Shown here piece by piece: positions 5,651-12,434 of a DNA stretch of 13,167 bases. The stretch is from an uncultured Eubacteriales bacterium (lineage in GTDB: Bacteria; Bacillota; Clostridia; Oscillospirales; Oscillospiraceae): NCBI GenBank assembly GCA_900546485.1, contig URDK01000080.1, positions 1 through 13,167 of the forward strand, written 5' to 3'. The notes under the pieces were generated by a model. The model had not been told where the DNA came from. It saw only the letters and a list, made by a program, of their open reading frames with translations, and made no database searches. Position 1 is the stretch's first letter. Each line of letters begins with the position of its first letter. Made by a program: the position numbers and the translations under genes.

Positions 5651-6366
5651 CAGCCTATGAGCTTGTACTCCCGGTCCACCAGCAGCGAGACCGCGTCCGA
5701 GTAGGTGTGCATGCGGCACTCGTAGCGGAGGCTCTCGCCGGTGACGCTGTTCGTGATATCCACCTCAAAGGGCACGCCGTCCGTCACGCTCTCGCGGGTG
5801 TAGTAACCGTCGAAGCCGACGGCGCCGGCCAAATCCATTATCATGGCGCTGACGTTGTAGTAGTCGTCGCCGCTGTATTCCGAGAGATTCCTCTCGCAGG
5901 CGGCGGAGTAGTAGCAGTAGAACACCTCGAGCGTGTCTATGTTCAGCTTGACCCAGAACCAGTTGCTCCAGTCGCCCACCCATTCGCGATAGTACTCCAT
6001 GACGCGCATGGCGCCCTCGCCGTCGGAGACAGTGTAGAAGTTTGTGCCGGTGGAGCTTATGCTGCGCTGCGCGCCGCGGTCGTTCACGATTGAGGTCTCC
6101 AGGGCGTTGGCGAGGCGGACGGCGGCGAGGAAGGTGTCGCTGTCTATCTCCGACTCGTCCAGGTCGTGCCGCGCTAGCTCGCCGGAGTCGTAGCGCTCAT
6201 AGAGCTCCACGCGCTCGGCCAGGCTGAGCGCATCCGTGGGCGCGGGGCTCTCCTCCTCCGCCGGGGCGGTCCTGGAGCGGAGCATCAGCGCAGGCACTGC
6301 GAGGCAGACGGCGAACACCAGCGCCGTGAGCAGCGCGGATACGGCCGCAGGACTCAACTTCTTCAC
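5650..6366 (-). CDS. One-pass membrane protein of unknown family, co-transcribed with a two-component system
   Basis: A 238-residue product with a hydrophobic segment at about 9-29 after a short KK-bearing N-terminus, so the remaining 205 residues should face outside. I do not recognise the fold. The outer part has an acidic linker (36-75), then an aromatic-rich region (about 108-190, with EYYREWVGDWSNWFW, FYCYYS and DDYYNV) that looks like a small alpha/beta domain. There is no lipobox. Translation starts with GTG at 6366, whose GTGA overlaps the stop of the histidine kinase by four bases, so it is made together with the kinase. That position suggests an accessory to sensing, or a cell-wall factor controlled with vanY. 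Function is unknown. Confidence 0.75.
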   Translation of the reverse strand: MKKLSPAAVSALLTALVFAVCLAVPALMLRSRTAPAEEESPAPTDALSLAERVELYERYDSGELARHDLDESEIDSDTFLAAVRLANALETSIVNDRGAQRSISSTGTNFYTVSDGEGAMRVMEYYREWVGDWSNWFWVKLNIDTLEVFYCYYSAACERNLSEYSGDDYYNVSAMIMDLAGAVGFDGYYTRESVTDGVPFEVDITNSVTGESLRYECRMHTYSDAVSLLVDREYKLIG

Positions 6367-7325
6367 TCCTGCGCGCCCCCCTTCAGGAACACGCGCACGG
6401 TGGTCCCCTGCCCCAGCTCGCTCTCATACTCTAGCGTCGTGCCGTGCAGCTCGGCTATCCTCTGGCAGAGCGCGAGGCCCAGGCCCGCGCCGTTCTGAGC
6501 CCGGGAGCGGCTCTTGTCTATCATGTAGAAGGGCTCCGTTATGCGCGAGAGGTCCTCCTTCTTCATGCCACGGCCGTGGTCGCGGACGTAGAAGGCGTAG
6601 CCGTCCTCGGCGCGCTTGCCGTAGAGCTCCACGGTCTGGCCTTTGCGGGAGGCCTTGCGCGCGTTGTCGATGAGGTTTATCATCAGCGTCTTGAAGAGGT
6701 CGGGCTCTATCTCGACCTCGCCCGGCTCCCAGCGCATGTCGAGCGTCATGCCGTCCGCGGCGAGGCTCGGCACCGTCACGGCGGCGACCTCGCGAATAAA
6801 ATAGGGCGCGTCGAACTTGCGGCGCTCTATCCCCTGCTTGCCCGAGACGATTATCTCCATCAGCTTCAGGCTGAGCGCCTCTAGCCGCTTGCCCTCCGAA
6901 AAGATATAACCCGCGGCGGTGAACCTGTTTTTCGGGCTCATCTCGCGGGAGCGGAGCATGTCTGCATAGCCTATTATGGCGGTGAGCGGGGTCTTGAGCT
7001 CGTGGGCGAAGCTCGCGATGAACTCCTCGCGCCGGTCGGCGGCCTCCTCGAGCAGCTTTATCTCGCCCTCGAGCTCCTCGGCCCGCTGGCGGCGGCGCTC
7101 GGCCTCACGTTCCGCGCGGGACTGCGCGCGCATGGCCGAGAGCGCGACGAGCCCGCCCCCCGCCGGCGCGGCGAGGAGCAGGAAGACCGCGTATGTCCCG
7201 TAGGAGAGCTCCGCCCCCCGCGCGATGGCGAGGCAGGCCCCGGCGCAGATTATCACCGCGACGGCGCAGGCGGAGTGCAGAAACAGCCCCCACGGAAAGG
7301 CGCTGCGCGCGCTCTTAGATTTCAA
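6363..7325 (-). CDS. Membrane sensor histidine kinase
   Basis: A 320-residue class I kinase. Two hydrophobic segments (about 13-35 and 44-64) leave only a very short outer loop, so the stimulus is probably sensed in the membrane or through a partner. A charged coiled coil (68-100) leads to the HisKA box FAHELKTPLTAI (phospho-acceptor H108). The ATPase domain has NLIDNA (217-222), DHGRG (249-253) and GAGLGL (279-284). It overlaps the end of the response regulator by 11 bases and seems to start at TTG (7325) behind AAGGTGG; no better start precedes the first membrane segment. The short loop and the downstream membrane protein fit an intramembrane-sensing kinase with an accessory, a type common in Firmicutes cell-envelope stress systems; that is inference. 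Confidence 0.92.
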   Translation of the reverse strand: MKSKSARSAFPWGLFLHSACAVAVIICAGACLAIARGAELSYGTYAVFLLLAAPAGGGLVALSAMRAQSRAEREAERRRQRAEELEGEIKLLEEAADRREEFIASFAHELKTPLTAIIGYADMLRSREMSPKNRFTAAGYIFSEGKRLEALSLKLMEIIVSGKQGIERRKFDAPYFIREVAAVTVPSLAADGMTLDMRWEPGEVEIEPDLFKTLMINLIDNARKASRKGQTVELYGKRAEDGYAFYVRDHGRGMKKEDLSRITEPFYMIDKSRSRAQNGAGLGLALCQRIAELHGTTLEYESELGQGTTVRVFLKGGAQE

Positions 7326-7968
7326 GCCGGTATCCCACCTTGTATATCGTCTTTATCTTGTCGTCCCAGTGCAGCTTTTTGCGCAGGCGCTGTACATGCA
7401 GGTCCACGGTGCGGGAGTCGCCCATGTACTCGCTGCCCCAAACGCGCTCGTAGATGGTCTCGCGGAAGAGGGCGATGTTGCGGTTGCGCACAAAGAGCAG
7501 CAGCAGCTCGAACTCCTTGGCGGTCAGCGGGATGGCGCGGGAACCGCGCGTCACGGTGTGCGAGCGCGTATCTATCGTCAGCCCGCCGATGCTTATCTCG
7601 GTTATGGACTTGCCCGCGCGACGGAGCACGGCCTCGACCCTCGCAAGCAGCTCCACTATCTCAAAAGGCTTGACAAGATAGTCGTCCGCGCCGAGGCGCA
7701 GGCCCTTCACCTTGTCGGCCATGGTGCCCTTCGCTGTCAGAAAAATTACGGGTATCCCCAGCGGCTTTATGAAGTCGAGCAGCTCATAGCCGCTCACCTT
7801 CGGCAGCATAATGTCCAGAAGGACGAGGTCGAAGCTCTCTTTCTCCAGCAGGTTCGCCGCCTCCATACCATCGTAGGCGCAGACGCAGGAGTAGCCCGCC
7901 TCCGAGAGGTTCATTTCTATAAGATCGTTGATGGGCCTCTCGTCCTCCACGACAAGTATCCTGTACAT
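7315..7968 (-). CDS. OmpR/PhoB-family response regulator
   Basis: A 217-residue regulator with a receiver domain (1-115) and a winged-helix DNA-binding domain (about 122-217). Receiver residues are complete: acidic pair E8/D9, phospho-acceptor D52 in LLDIMLP, T78 in FLTAKG and K100 in LVKPF. The effector ends with the usual RTVDLHVQRLRKKL and a YKVGYRLE wing. The ATG at 7968 was chosen because GGAGGTGA lies five bases upstream; an in-frame start at 7992 lies upstream of that site. It heads the regulator-kinase-membrane protein operon. Direct repeats over its own -35 suggest autoregulation. Its target class resembles envelope-stress regulators, but the ligand is not predictable. Confidence 0.93.
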   Translation of the reverse strand: MYRILVVEDERPINDLIEMNLSEAGYSCVCAYDGMEAANLLEKESFDLVLLDIMLPKVSGYELLDFIKPLGIPVIFLTAKGTMADKVKGLRLGADDYLVKPFEIVELLARVEAVLRRAGKSITEISIGGLTIDTRSHTVTRGSRAIPLTAKEFELLLLFVRNRNIALFRETIYERVWGSEYMGDSRTVDLHVQRLRKKLHWDDKIKTIYKVGYRLEI

Positions 7969-7990
7969 GCCGTTCACCTCCGACCTATAC

Positions 7991-8025
7991 AATATAACAC
8001 AAATGCATCAAATTTGCATCATATG
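7991..8025 (-). promoter_or_regulatory. Promoter of the two-component operon with overlapping 11-bp direct repeats
   Basis: A minus-strand -10 box TATATT lies at 7991-7996. The -35 position, 17 bases upstream, is a poor ATGCAA inside two adjacent 11-bp repeats read on the plus strand as TGCATCAAATT (8004-8014) and TGCATCATATG (8015-8025). A weak -35 covered by direct repeats is the usual layout of a promoter activated by a PhoB-type regulator. The repeats match those upstream of vanY. Confidence 0.55.
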
Positions 8026-8038
8026 CGGCTTTTTCAGG

Positions 8039-8062
8039 AAAAAAGTCGAGGAAATACTCTAC
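8039..8062 (-). terminator. Weak terminator-like hairpin downstream of the hydrolase gene
   Basis: On the minus strand GTAGAG and CTCGAC pair across a six-base loop with one A-G mismatch, and six T follow. The stem is short, so termination would be partial; read-through into the two-component operon is possible. Confidence 0.3.
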
Positions 8063-8080
8063 AAATTTTCGCCGCTCATT

Positions 8081-8110
8081 TTGGCATATTTTGTGTATAT
8101 CGTGTATAAT
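8081..8110 (+). promoter_or_regulatory. Plus-strand sigma-70-like promoter facing into the hydrolase gene
   Basis: TTGGCA (8081-8086), an 18-base spacer and a perfect TATAAT (8105-8110) point right. There is no plus-strand gene downstream; a transcript would be antisense to the 3' end of the hydrolase gene, whose stop is at 8118. It could be a chance match in an AT-rich gap. Confidence 0.35.
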
Positions 8111-8117
8111 ACCGGCC

Positions 8118-9053
8118 TCACAGCTCCTCGAGCAGGAAGTGGGCGGTGTTCTGCATGGCCTGCGCGGCGCTCTTGCTGGGGTACATCTGAAAGTCGTGCC
8201 ACATGCCCTCCCAGACCTCGAGGCGGCATTCGGTGCCGGCGGCCTTCATGCGCTCGGAGAGGCGCTCGGCGTCGGAGTAGAGTATCTCGTGCGTGCCGAC
8301 CTGGATGAGCGTCGGCGGGAAGCCGGAAAAGTCCGCGAAGAGCGGCGAGAGCGAGGGCTGCTCGGGGTCCAGCCCGCCCGCGTAGGCCTCGCGCACGGCG
8401 TATATATATTCCCTCGTGAGCACGGGGTCGATGTCGGCGCGCTCGGTGAGGCTCTCGCCGGAGCAGCTCATGTCCGTCCAGGGCGACATGAGCAGCAGCG
8501 CCCCCGGCAGCATCCGCCCCTCGGCTCGGAGCTTGAGGCAGAGCACCAGCGCGAGGTTCCCGCCCGCGGAATCGCCCGCGAGCACCACGTCCCGCGCGCC
8601 GAAGCCGAGCTGCATCAGGTGGTCCCAGGCGGCCTGGCCGTCCTCGATGGCAGCCGGGTAGGGGTGCTCGGGCGCGAGGCGGTAGTCGAAGGCGAGCACG
8701 TCCATGCCCGTGGCGCGCGTGAGCTTGGCCGCGAGCACCTTGGAAAAGCCCAGCCCGCCGCTGGTGTAGCCCCCGCCGTGGCAGTAGAGGATTACCCTGC
8801 GGCGCTTGTGCGGCCGCTCCAGGCGCATCCAGGCCGCGTCCATGCCGCCGAGGCTGAAGGGCTCCCAGACCAGCCCGCTCATGGCGGCGGCCATGTTCCC
8901 CAGCGCCTCCTGGCTCCGGCGCTGCTTTTCGAGGTCCTCCGTCGTCATCGTCTCCGGCTCCTGCATGCTGTGCACGGCCTTCAAAAGCCGCATGAAGGGC
9001 GCGAGCTTGAGCTCCTCCGGCTCGCCGCCTAGCTTGTATTTCTTCTTTGCCAT
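8118..9053 (-). CDS. Alpha/beta hydrolase, HSL/acetyl-esterase (lipase) family
   Basis: A 311-residue esterase of the hormone-sensitive-lipase group. It has the oxyanion-hole motif HGGGY (92-96), the nucleophile elbow GDSAGGN with S162, DYRLAPEHPYPAA between them, and the catalytic His in MWHDF (H286). The acid position reads GTHEILYSD, so Glu256 stands where many members have Asp, a variant I know from bacterial relatives. No signal peptide: the N-terminus MAKKKYKLGG is basic and soluble, so the enzyme is cytoplasmic and probably hydrolyses short acyl esters. The ATG at 9053 has GGAGG seven bases upstream and was preferred to a longer frame starting inside the preceding terminator. It is monocistronic with its own promoter. 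The natural substrate is unknown. Confidence 0.9.
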   Translation of the reverse strand: MAKKKYKLGGEPEELKLAPFMRLLKAVHSMQEPETMTTEDLEKQRRSQEALGNMAAAMSGLVWEPFSLGGMDAAWMRLERPHKRRRVILYCHGGGYTSGGLGFSKVLAAKLTRATGMDVLAFDYRLAPEHPYPAAIEDGQAAWDHLMQLGFGARDVVLAGDSAGGNLALVLCLKLRAEGRMLPGALLLMSPWTDMSCSGESLTERADIDPVLTREYIYAVREAYAGGLDPEQPSLSPLFADFSGFPPTLIQVGTHEILYSDAERLSERMKAAGTECRLEVWEGMWHDFQMYPSKSAAQAMQNTAHFLLEEL

Positions 9054-9089
9054 ATCGCGTCCTCCGCTGTGTTTTTTGTGTTGCTCTTC

Positions 9090-9098
9090 ATTATACCA
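9090..9098 (-). promoter_or_regulatory. Extended -10 promoter of the hydrolase gene
   Basis: The minus strand reads TGGTATAAT: a consensus -10 (9090-9095) with TG one base upstream. No good -35 is visible; the position falls on the T-run of the etfA terminator. The leader to the ATG at 9053 would be about 30 bases. Confidence 0.55.
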
Positions 9099-9112
9099 CA
9101 GGCGGCGCGCAT

Positions 9113-9142
9113 AAAAAAGCCCCGGCGTATTCACGCCGGGGC
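9113..9142 (-). terminator. Rho-independent terminator of the folD-ldh-etfBA operon
   Basis: A 10-bp perfect stem, GCCCCGGCGT against ACGCCGGGGC, with a four-base loop is followed by six T on the minus strand. It begins six bases after the etfA stop codon (9149). Confidence 0.93.
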
Positions 9143-9148
9143 GGATAT

Positions 9149-10147
9149 TTATTTGCTCAGCTTTGCTATGAGCAGGTCGCAGATCTCGTCCATGTCGCCG
9201 ACGAGGCCGTAGTCGCAGTAGTTGAAGATGGCGGCGTCGGGGTCGGAGTTCACGGCCACCTTGCAGCCGGCGTCGGCAAAGCCGGTGACGTGGTTCACCG
9301 CGCCGGAGACGCCGAAGCAGAGGTAGAGCTTGGGCTTTACCACCACGCCGGACTGGCCGATGACTAGCTTGAAGGGCAGCAGCCCGCGGTCGAATACCGG
9401 GCGGGTGCAGGCTATCTTTCCGCCCAGCAGTTCCGCGAGGCGGCGGTAGCGGGAGAGGCTCTCCGCGCCCTTGATGCCGTTGCCGACGCAGACGATGACC
9501 TCAGCCGCGGCGATGTTCAAACTCTCGTCCACGCACTCGCGCTCAAAGCCGAGGACGCGCGTGCTCTGCTCCGAGGCGGGGAAATCTATCCTCTCGCACT
9601 CCACGGCGCAGTCCCGCTCGCCCGCGGGGGCGTATTTGAAGGTTCCGGGGCGGATGGTGCCCACCTGGGGCCGCGCCTCGGGCACGGTGATGACCGCCAT
9701 GAGCCGTCCGCCCACGGCGGGCTCCACGAACTCGATGCAACCGGTCTTTTCATCGTACACCAGCTCCGTGGCGTCGCTGGTGCAGCCTGTGCCGAGACGG
9801 CAGGCAAAGCGCGGGGCGAAGTCGCGCCCGAAGATGCTGCCGCCGACGAACACGGCGGAGGGCCGCCGCTCGGCGCAGAGCCTGGTGAAAAGCGCCGTGT
9901 AGGCGTCCACGCTCAGCGGGAAATAGCCCTCGCCCTCGACCTCTATTATGAGCTCCGTGCCGCAGAGGCGTATCTTGTCCGTCTCGCTCTCGGGCAGCTC
10001 GCCCACGACCACGGCGCAGAGCCTGTCGCCGGAGCGGTCGCAGAGGCGCCGCACCTCGCAGAGCAGCTCGAGCGAGACGGGGCGTATCTCGTGCCCGTCG
10101 TGCTCTATGAAGACCCACATGTCCTTGTACATGCTCTTATCCGTCAT
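9149..10147 (-). CDS. etfA: Electron transfer flavoprotein subunit alpha
   Basis: A 332-residue EtfA. The N-terminal domain starts at once with MWVFIEHDGHEIRPVSLELL, and the C-terminal FAD domain (about 205-330) has TRPVFDRG, IGQSGVVVKPKLY, FGVSGAVNH and the closing NSDPDAAIFNYCDYGLVGD. With EtfB it should carry electrons from the dehydrogenase encoded two genes upstream. In electron-bifurcating lactate dehydrogenase complexes such as that of Acetobacterium woodii, EtfA has an extra N-terminal ferredoxin-like domain; it is absent here. The ATG at 10147 is behind an AGGGGGTGG site, 12 bases after etfB; a later ATG at 10132 has a weaker site. It is the last gene before the terminator. Confidence 0.93.
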   Translation of the reverse strand: MTDKSMYKDMWVFIEHDGHEIRPVSLELLCEVRRLCDRSGDRLCAVVVGELPESETDKIRLCGTELIIEVEGEGYFPLSVDAYTALFTRLCAERRPSAVFVGGSIFGRDFAPRFACRLGTGCTSDATELVYDEKTGCIEFVEPAVGGRLMAVITVPEARPQVGTIRPGTFKYAPAGERDCAVECERIDFPASEQSTRVLGFERECVDESLNIAAAEVIVCVGNGIKGAESLSRYRRLAELLGGKIACTRPVFDRGLLPFKLVIGQSGVVVKPKLYLCFGVSGAVNHVTGFADAGCKVAVNSDPDAAIFNYCDYGLVGDMDEICDLLIAKLSK

Positions 10148-10159
10148 TTCGCCACCCCC

Positions 10160-10954
10160 TTACAGCACTTCCGCGAGCAGCGAGGCCAGCTTTGCGGCGT
10201 TGGCCTCCGGGCTGCCCTCGTCTATCATCACGCCGGGCTCCCCGGCCTCGGGCGGGTAGGTGCGCGGCACCTTGGTGGGCGAACCGGGGTCGCCTATCTG
10301 TGCGAAGTCGAGGCCAGGTATGGCGCGGGAGTTGTAGCTGAGTATCTCCGCCGTGCGCGAGACCTTCCACTGGGAGAGGTTCGGGATGCGCGGGCGGAAG
10401 TTGGTCTTTTCCACCGTGATGAGGCAGGGCAGCTTCGCCTTGACGGTCTCGAGGCCGTCCTCGAGCTCGCGCACGGCGGTGACGGTGCCGTTTTCGACGT
10501 CTATCTCCTCGATGGAGAGCACACAGCTCAGAAGGCTCGCGCCGAAGCGCTCGGCGAGCTGCGCGGCCATCTGGCCCGTCGCGCCGTCGAGGGACTCCTT
10601 GCCGCAGAAGATGAGCTCAAAGCGCTCGAGCCTCTGGGCGGCGGTGGCGATGACGTAGCTGGTGGCCAGGGTGTCGGCGTTTGCAAAGGCGCGATCGGAG
10701 AGCAGCACCGCCCTGTCGGCGCCCGAGGCCATGCACTCGCGCAGAGCCTCCGCCGCGGCGTCCGGGCCCATGCTTATGGCCGTGACCATGCCGCCGTATT
10801 GCTCCTTCACCTGCACCGCGGCCTCGAGGGCGTTGGCGTCGTGCGGGTTGAGTATCGCCGGGACGCCCGCGCGGATGAGACTGCCCGTGACGGGGTCCAT
10901 CTTCACGAGGTTTATGTCCGGCACCTGCTTTACGCAGACGAGGATGTCAAGCAT
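10160..10954 (-). CDS. etfB: Electron transfer flavoprotein subunit beta (bifurcation-type)
   Basis: A 264-residue EtfB beginning MLDILVCVKQVPD. It has LNPHDANALEAAVQ, the VTAISMGP strand, the GADRAVLLSDRAFANADTLATSY segment, CGKESLDGATGQMAAQLAE and an extended C-terminal arm. The DxxFxxADTLATSY region is characteristic of ETFs that work with NAD and ferredoxin rather than with a quinone oxidoreductase; assignment to the bifurcating group is from memory of the family. The ATG at 10954 lies inside the end of the dehydrogenase gene (8-base overlap) behind GGAGGTGA; a GTG at 10963 is the alternative and would add three residues. EtfB-EtfA order directly after an FAD-linked 2-hydroxyacid dehydrogenase matches lactate-oxidation operons of anaerobes. 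Confidence 0.93.
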   Translation of the reverse strand: MLDILVCVKQVPDINLVKMDPVTGSLIRAGVPAILNPHDANALEAAVQVKEQYGGMVTAISMGPDAAAEALRECMASGADRAVLLSDRAFANADTLATSYVIATAAQRLERFELIFCGKESLDGATGQMAAQLAERFGASLLSCVLSIEEIDVENGTVTAVRELEDGLETVKAKLPCLITVEKTNFRPRIPNLSQWKVSRTAEILSYNSRAIPGLDFAQIGDPGSPTKVPRTYPPEAGEPGVMIDEGSPEANAAKLASLLAEVL

Positions 10955-12392
10955 TCTCCTCACCTCCCATGACGTCGTGGCAGACCTTGCCGGGGTTTAG
11001 TATGCCGTTGGGGTCGAAGACCTTTTTTATCGCGGCCATGAGGCCGTAGGCCGTCTCGCCCGCGGATTCGCGCAGATAGCGCTTTTTCGCGTGGCCGATG
11101 GCGTGCTCGCCGGAGACCTGGCCTCCGATCTCGCCGCACTTTGCATAGCAGGCGTCCATCGCCTTGGCGCTGCGGCGCTTGAACTCCGCCTCGTCGAGCT
11201 CGTTGGAGCAGCAGTAGATGTGCAGATTTCCGTCACCCGCGTGACCGAAGGCGCGCAGGCCCAGGCCGTTGCGCCCGGCCTCCTCCCTCGCGAAGGCGAG
11301 GAAGTCCGCGATGCGGTCCACGGGGACGACGACATCCATCTCGTCGAGGAACTTGGAGTCGGCCTCGATGGCCGTGAGGAAGGCGCTGCGCGCGGCCCAG
11401 ACCTCCTTCTTGAGCCCGTCCGTCCAGACCACGAGCACGTCGTAGGCCCCGGCCTTTGCGGCCACCTCGGCGAGGCGGTCCATCTTGGCCGTGAGCTCGG
11501 ACTCGCTGCCGCCGACGAGGGTGACGAGTATGTACGCGCCGACGCTCTTGCCGTTCACGCGCGTCGGGAAGATGGGGCTGCCCGTGAACTCTGCGGAGGA
11601 GTCCACGATGTCGCGCTCCATGAACTCGATGCTCTGCGGCTCGAGGTTCGCGAGCTTTATCTCCGGCACGGAGGCGATGGCGGCGGATATCTCCTCAAAG
11701 GGCAGCAGCAGGCTCACGTCCATGAGCGGCTTGGGTATGAGCTTGAGCGTCAGCTCCGTGATGACGCCGAGGGTACCCTCCGAGCCTATCATGAGGTGCA
11801 GCAGGCTGTAGCCGGAGCTTGTCTTGCACACGGCCTTGCCCAGCTTGACGACCTCGCCGCTCGGGAGCACGACGGTCATGGCGAGGACGTAGTCGCGCGT
11901 GACGCCGTACTTGACGGCGCGCATGCCGCCGGCGTTGGTGCTGACGTTGCCGCCGACGGTGGAGGTCTTTTCGCCGGGGTCGGGCGGGTACATCAGCCCG
12001 TGCGAGAGCGCGTCGGCCGCGAGGTCGCGCAGCAGCACGCCGGGCTCTATGGTGACGGTGAGGTTCTTCATGTCGTAGGAGAGGATGCGGTTCATCCGCT
12101 CGGTCGAGAGCACGACGCCGCCCATGAGCGGCACGCAGCCGCCGACAAGGCCCGTCCCCGCGCCGCGGACCGTCACCGGGACGCGGTTCTCGTTGCAGAT
12201 GCGCATGATGGCCGAGACTTCCTCGGTGCTCTCCACAAGGCAGACCGCCTCGGGCGGGTATTTGCCGTAGATGGGCATCTCGTCGTGGGAGTACTGCTCC
12301 TTGACCGCGTCGCCGGAGAAGAAACGCCCCGGTCCCAGCAGCCGCCGCAGCTCCTCCGCGGCCTCCGCCGTGAGTTTGTTGTACGCAGGCAT
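10947..12392 (-). CDS. FAD-linked 2-hydroxyacid (lactate/glycolate-type) dehydrogenase, GlcD/LctD family
   Basis: A 481-residue flavoenzyme of the VAO type. The FAD-binding domain (about 40-220) has VTVRGAGTGLVGG (73-85), PPDPGEK, VGGNVSTNAGGMRAVKYG and IGSEGTLG. The C-terminal cap has the metal-site motifs HAGDGNLHIY (H384, H391) and SGEHAIG (E429, H430), and ends with FDPNGILNPGK. It should oxidise a 2-hydroxyacid (D-lactate, glycolate or 2-hydroxyglutarate) to the 2-oxoacid and pass electrons to the EtfAB encoded next. The ATG at 12392 has AAGGAGG eight bases upstream; a longer frame from 12422 includes that site and is rejected. Gene order folD, this gene, etfB, etfA with tight spacing indicates one operon. 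Substrate and stereochemistry are not certain. Confidence 0.92.
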   Translation of the reverse strand: MPAYNKLTAEAAEELRRLLGPGRFFSGDAVKEQYSHDEMPIYGKYPPEAVCLVESTEEVSAIMRICNENRVPVTVRGAGTGLVGGCVPLMGGVVLSTERMNRILSYDMKNLTVTIEPGVLLRDLAADALSHGLMYPPDPGEKTSTVGGNVSTNAGGMRAVKYGVTRDYVLAMTVVLPSGEVVKLGKAVCKTSSGYSLLHLMIGSEGTLGVITELTLKLIPKPLMDVSLLLPFEEISAAIASVPEIKLANLEPQSIEFMERDIVDSSAEFTGSPIFPTRVNGKSVGAYILVTLVGGSESELTAKMDRLAEVAAKAGAYDVLVVWTDGLKKEVWAARSAFLTAIEADSKFLDEMDVVVPVDRIADFLAFAREEAGRNGLGLRAFGHAGDGNLHIYCCSNELDEAEFKRRSAKAMDACYAKCGEIGGQVSGEHAIGHAKKRYLRESAGETAYGLMAAIKKVFDPNGILNPGKVCHDVMGGEENA

Positions 12393-12434
12393 GGTTTTTG
12401 CCTCCTTTTTATGACTTAACAAATGTGTTTCCCT

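Noticed and set aside
4809..7968. A vancomycin-resistance (vanRS-vanY) cluster
   Set aside because: There are no vanH, vanA/B or vanX genes, and VanY-type peptidases with two-component systems are common in Clostridia outside resistance clusters.
11091..12419. Plus-strand frame of 442 codons opposite the FAD-linked dehydrogenase
   Set aside because: Same cause: antisense of a well-supported gene, low-complexity Asp/His/Val/Ala content, no start signals.
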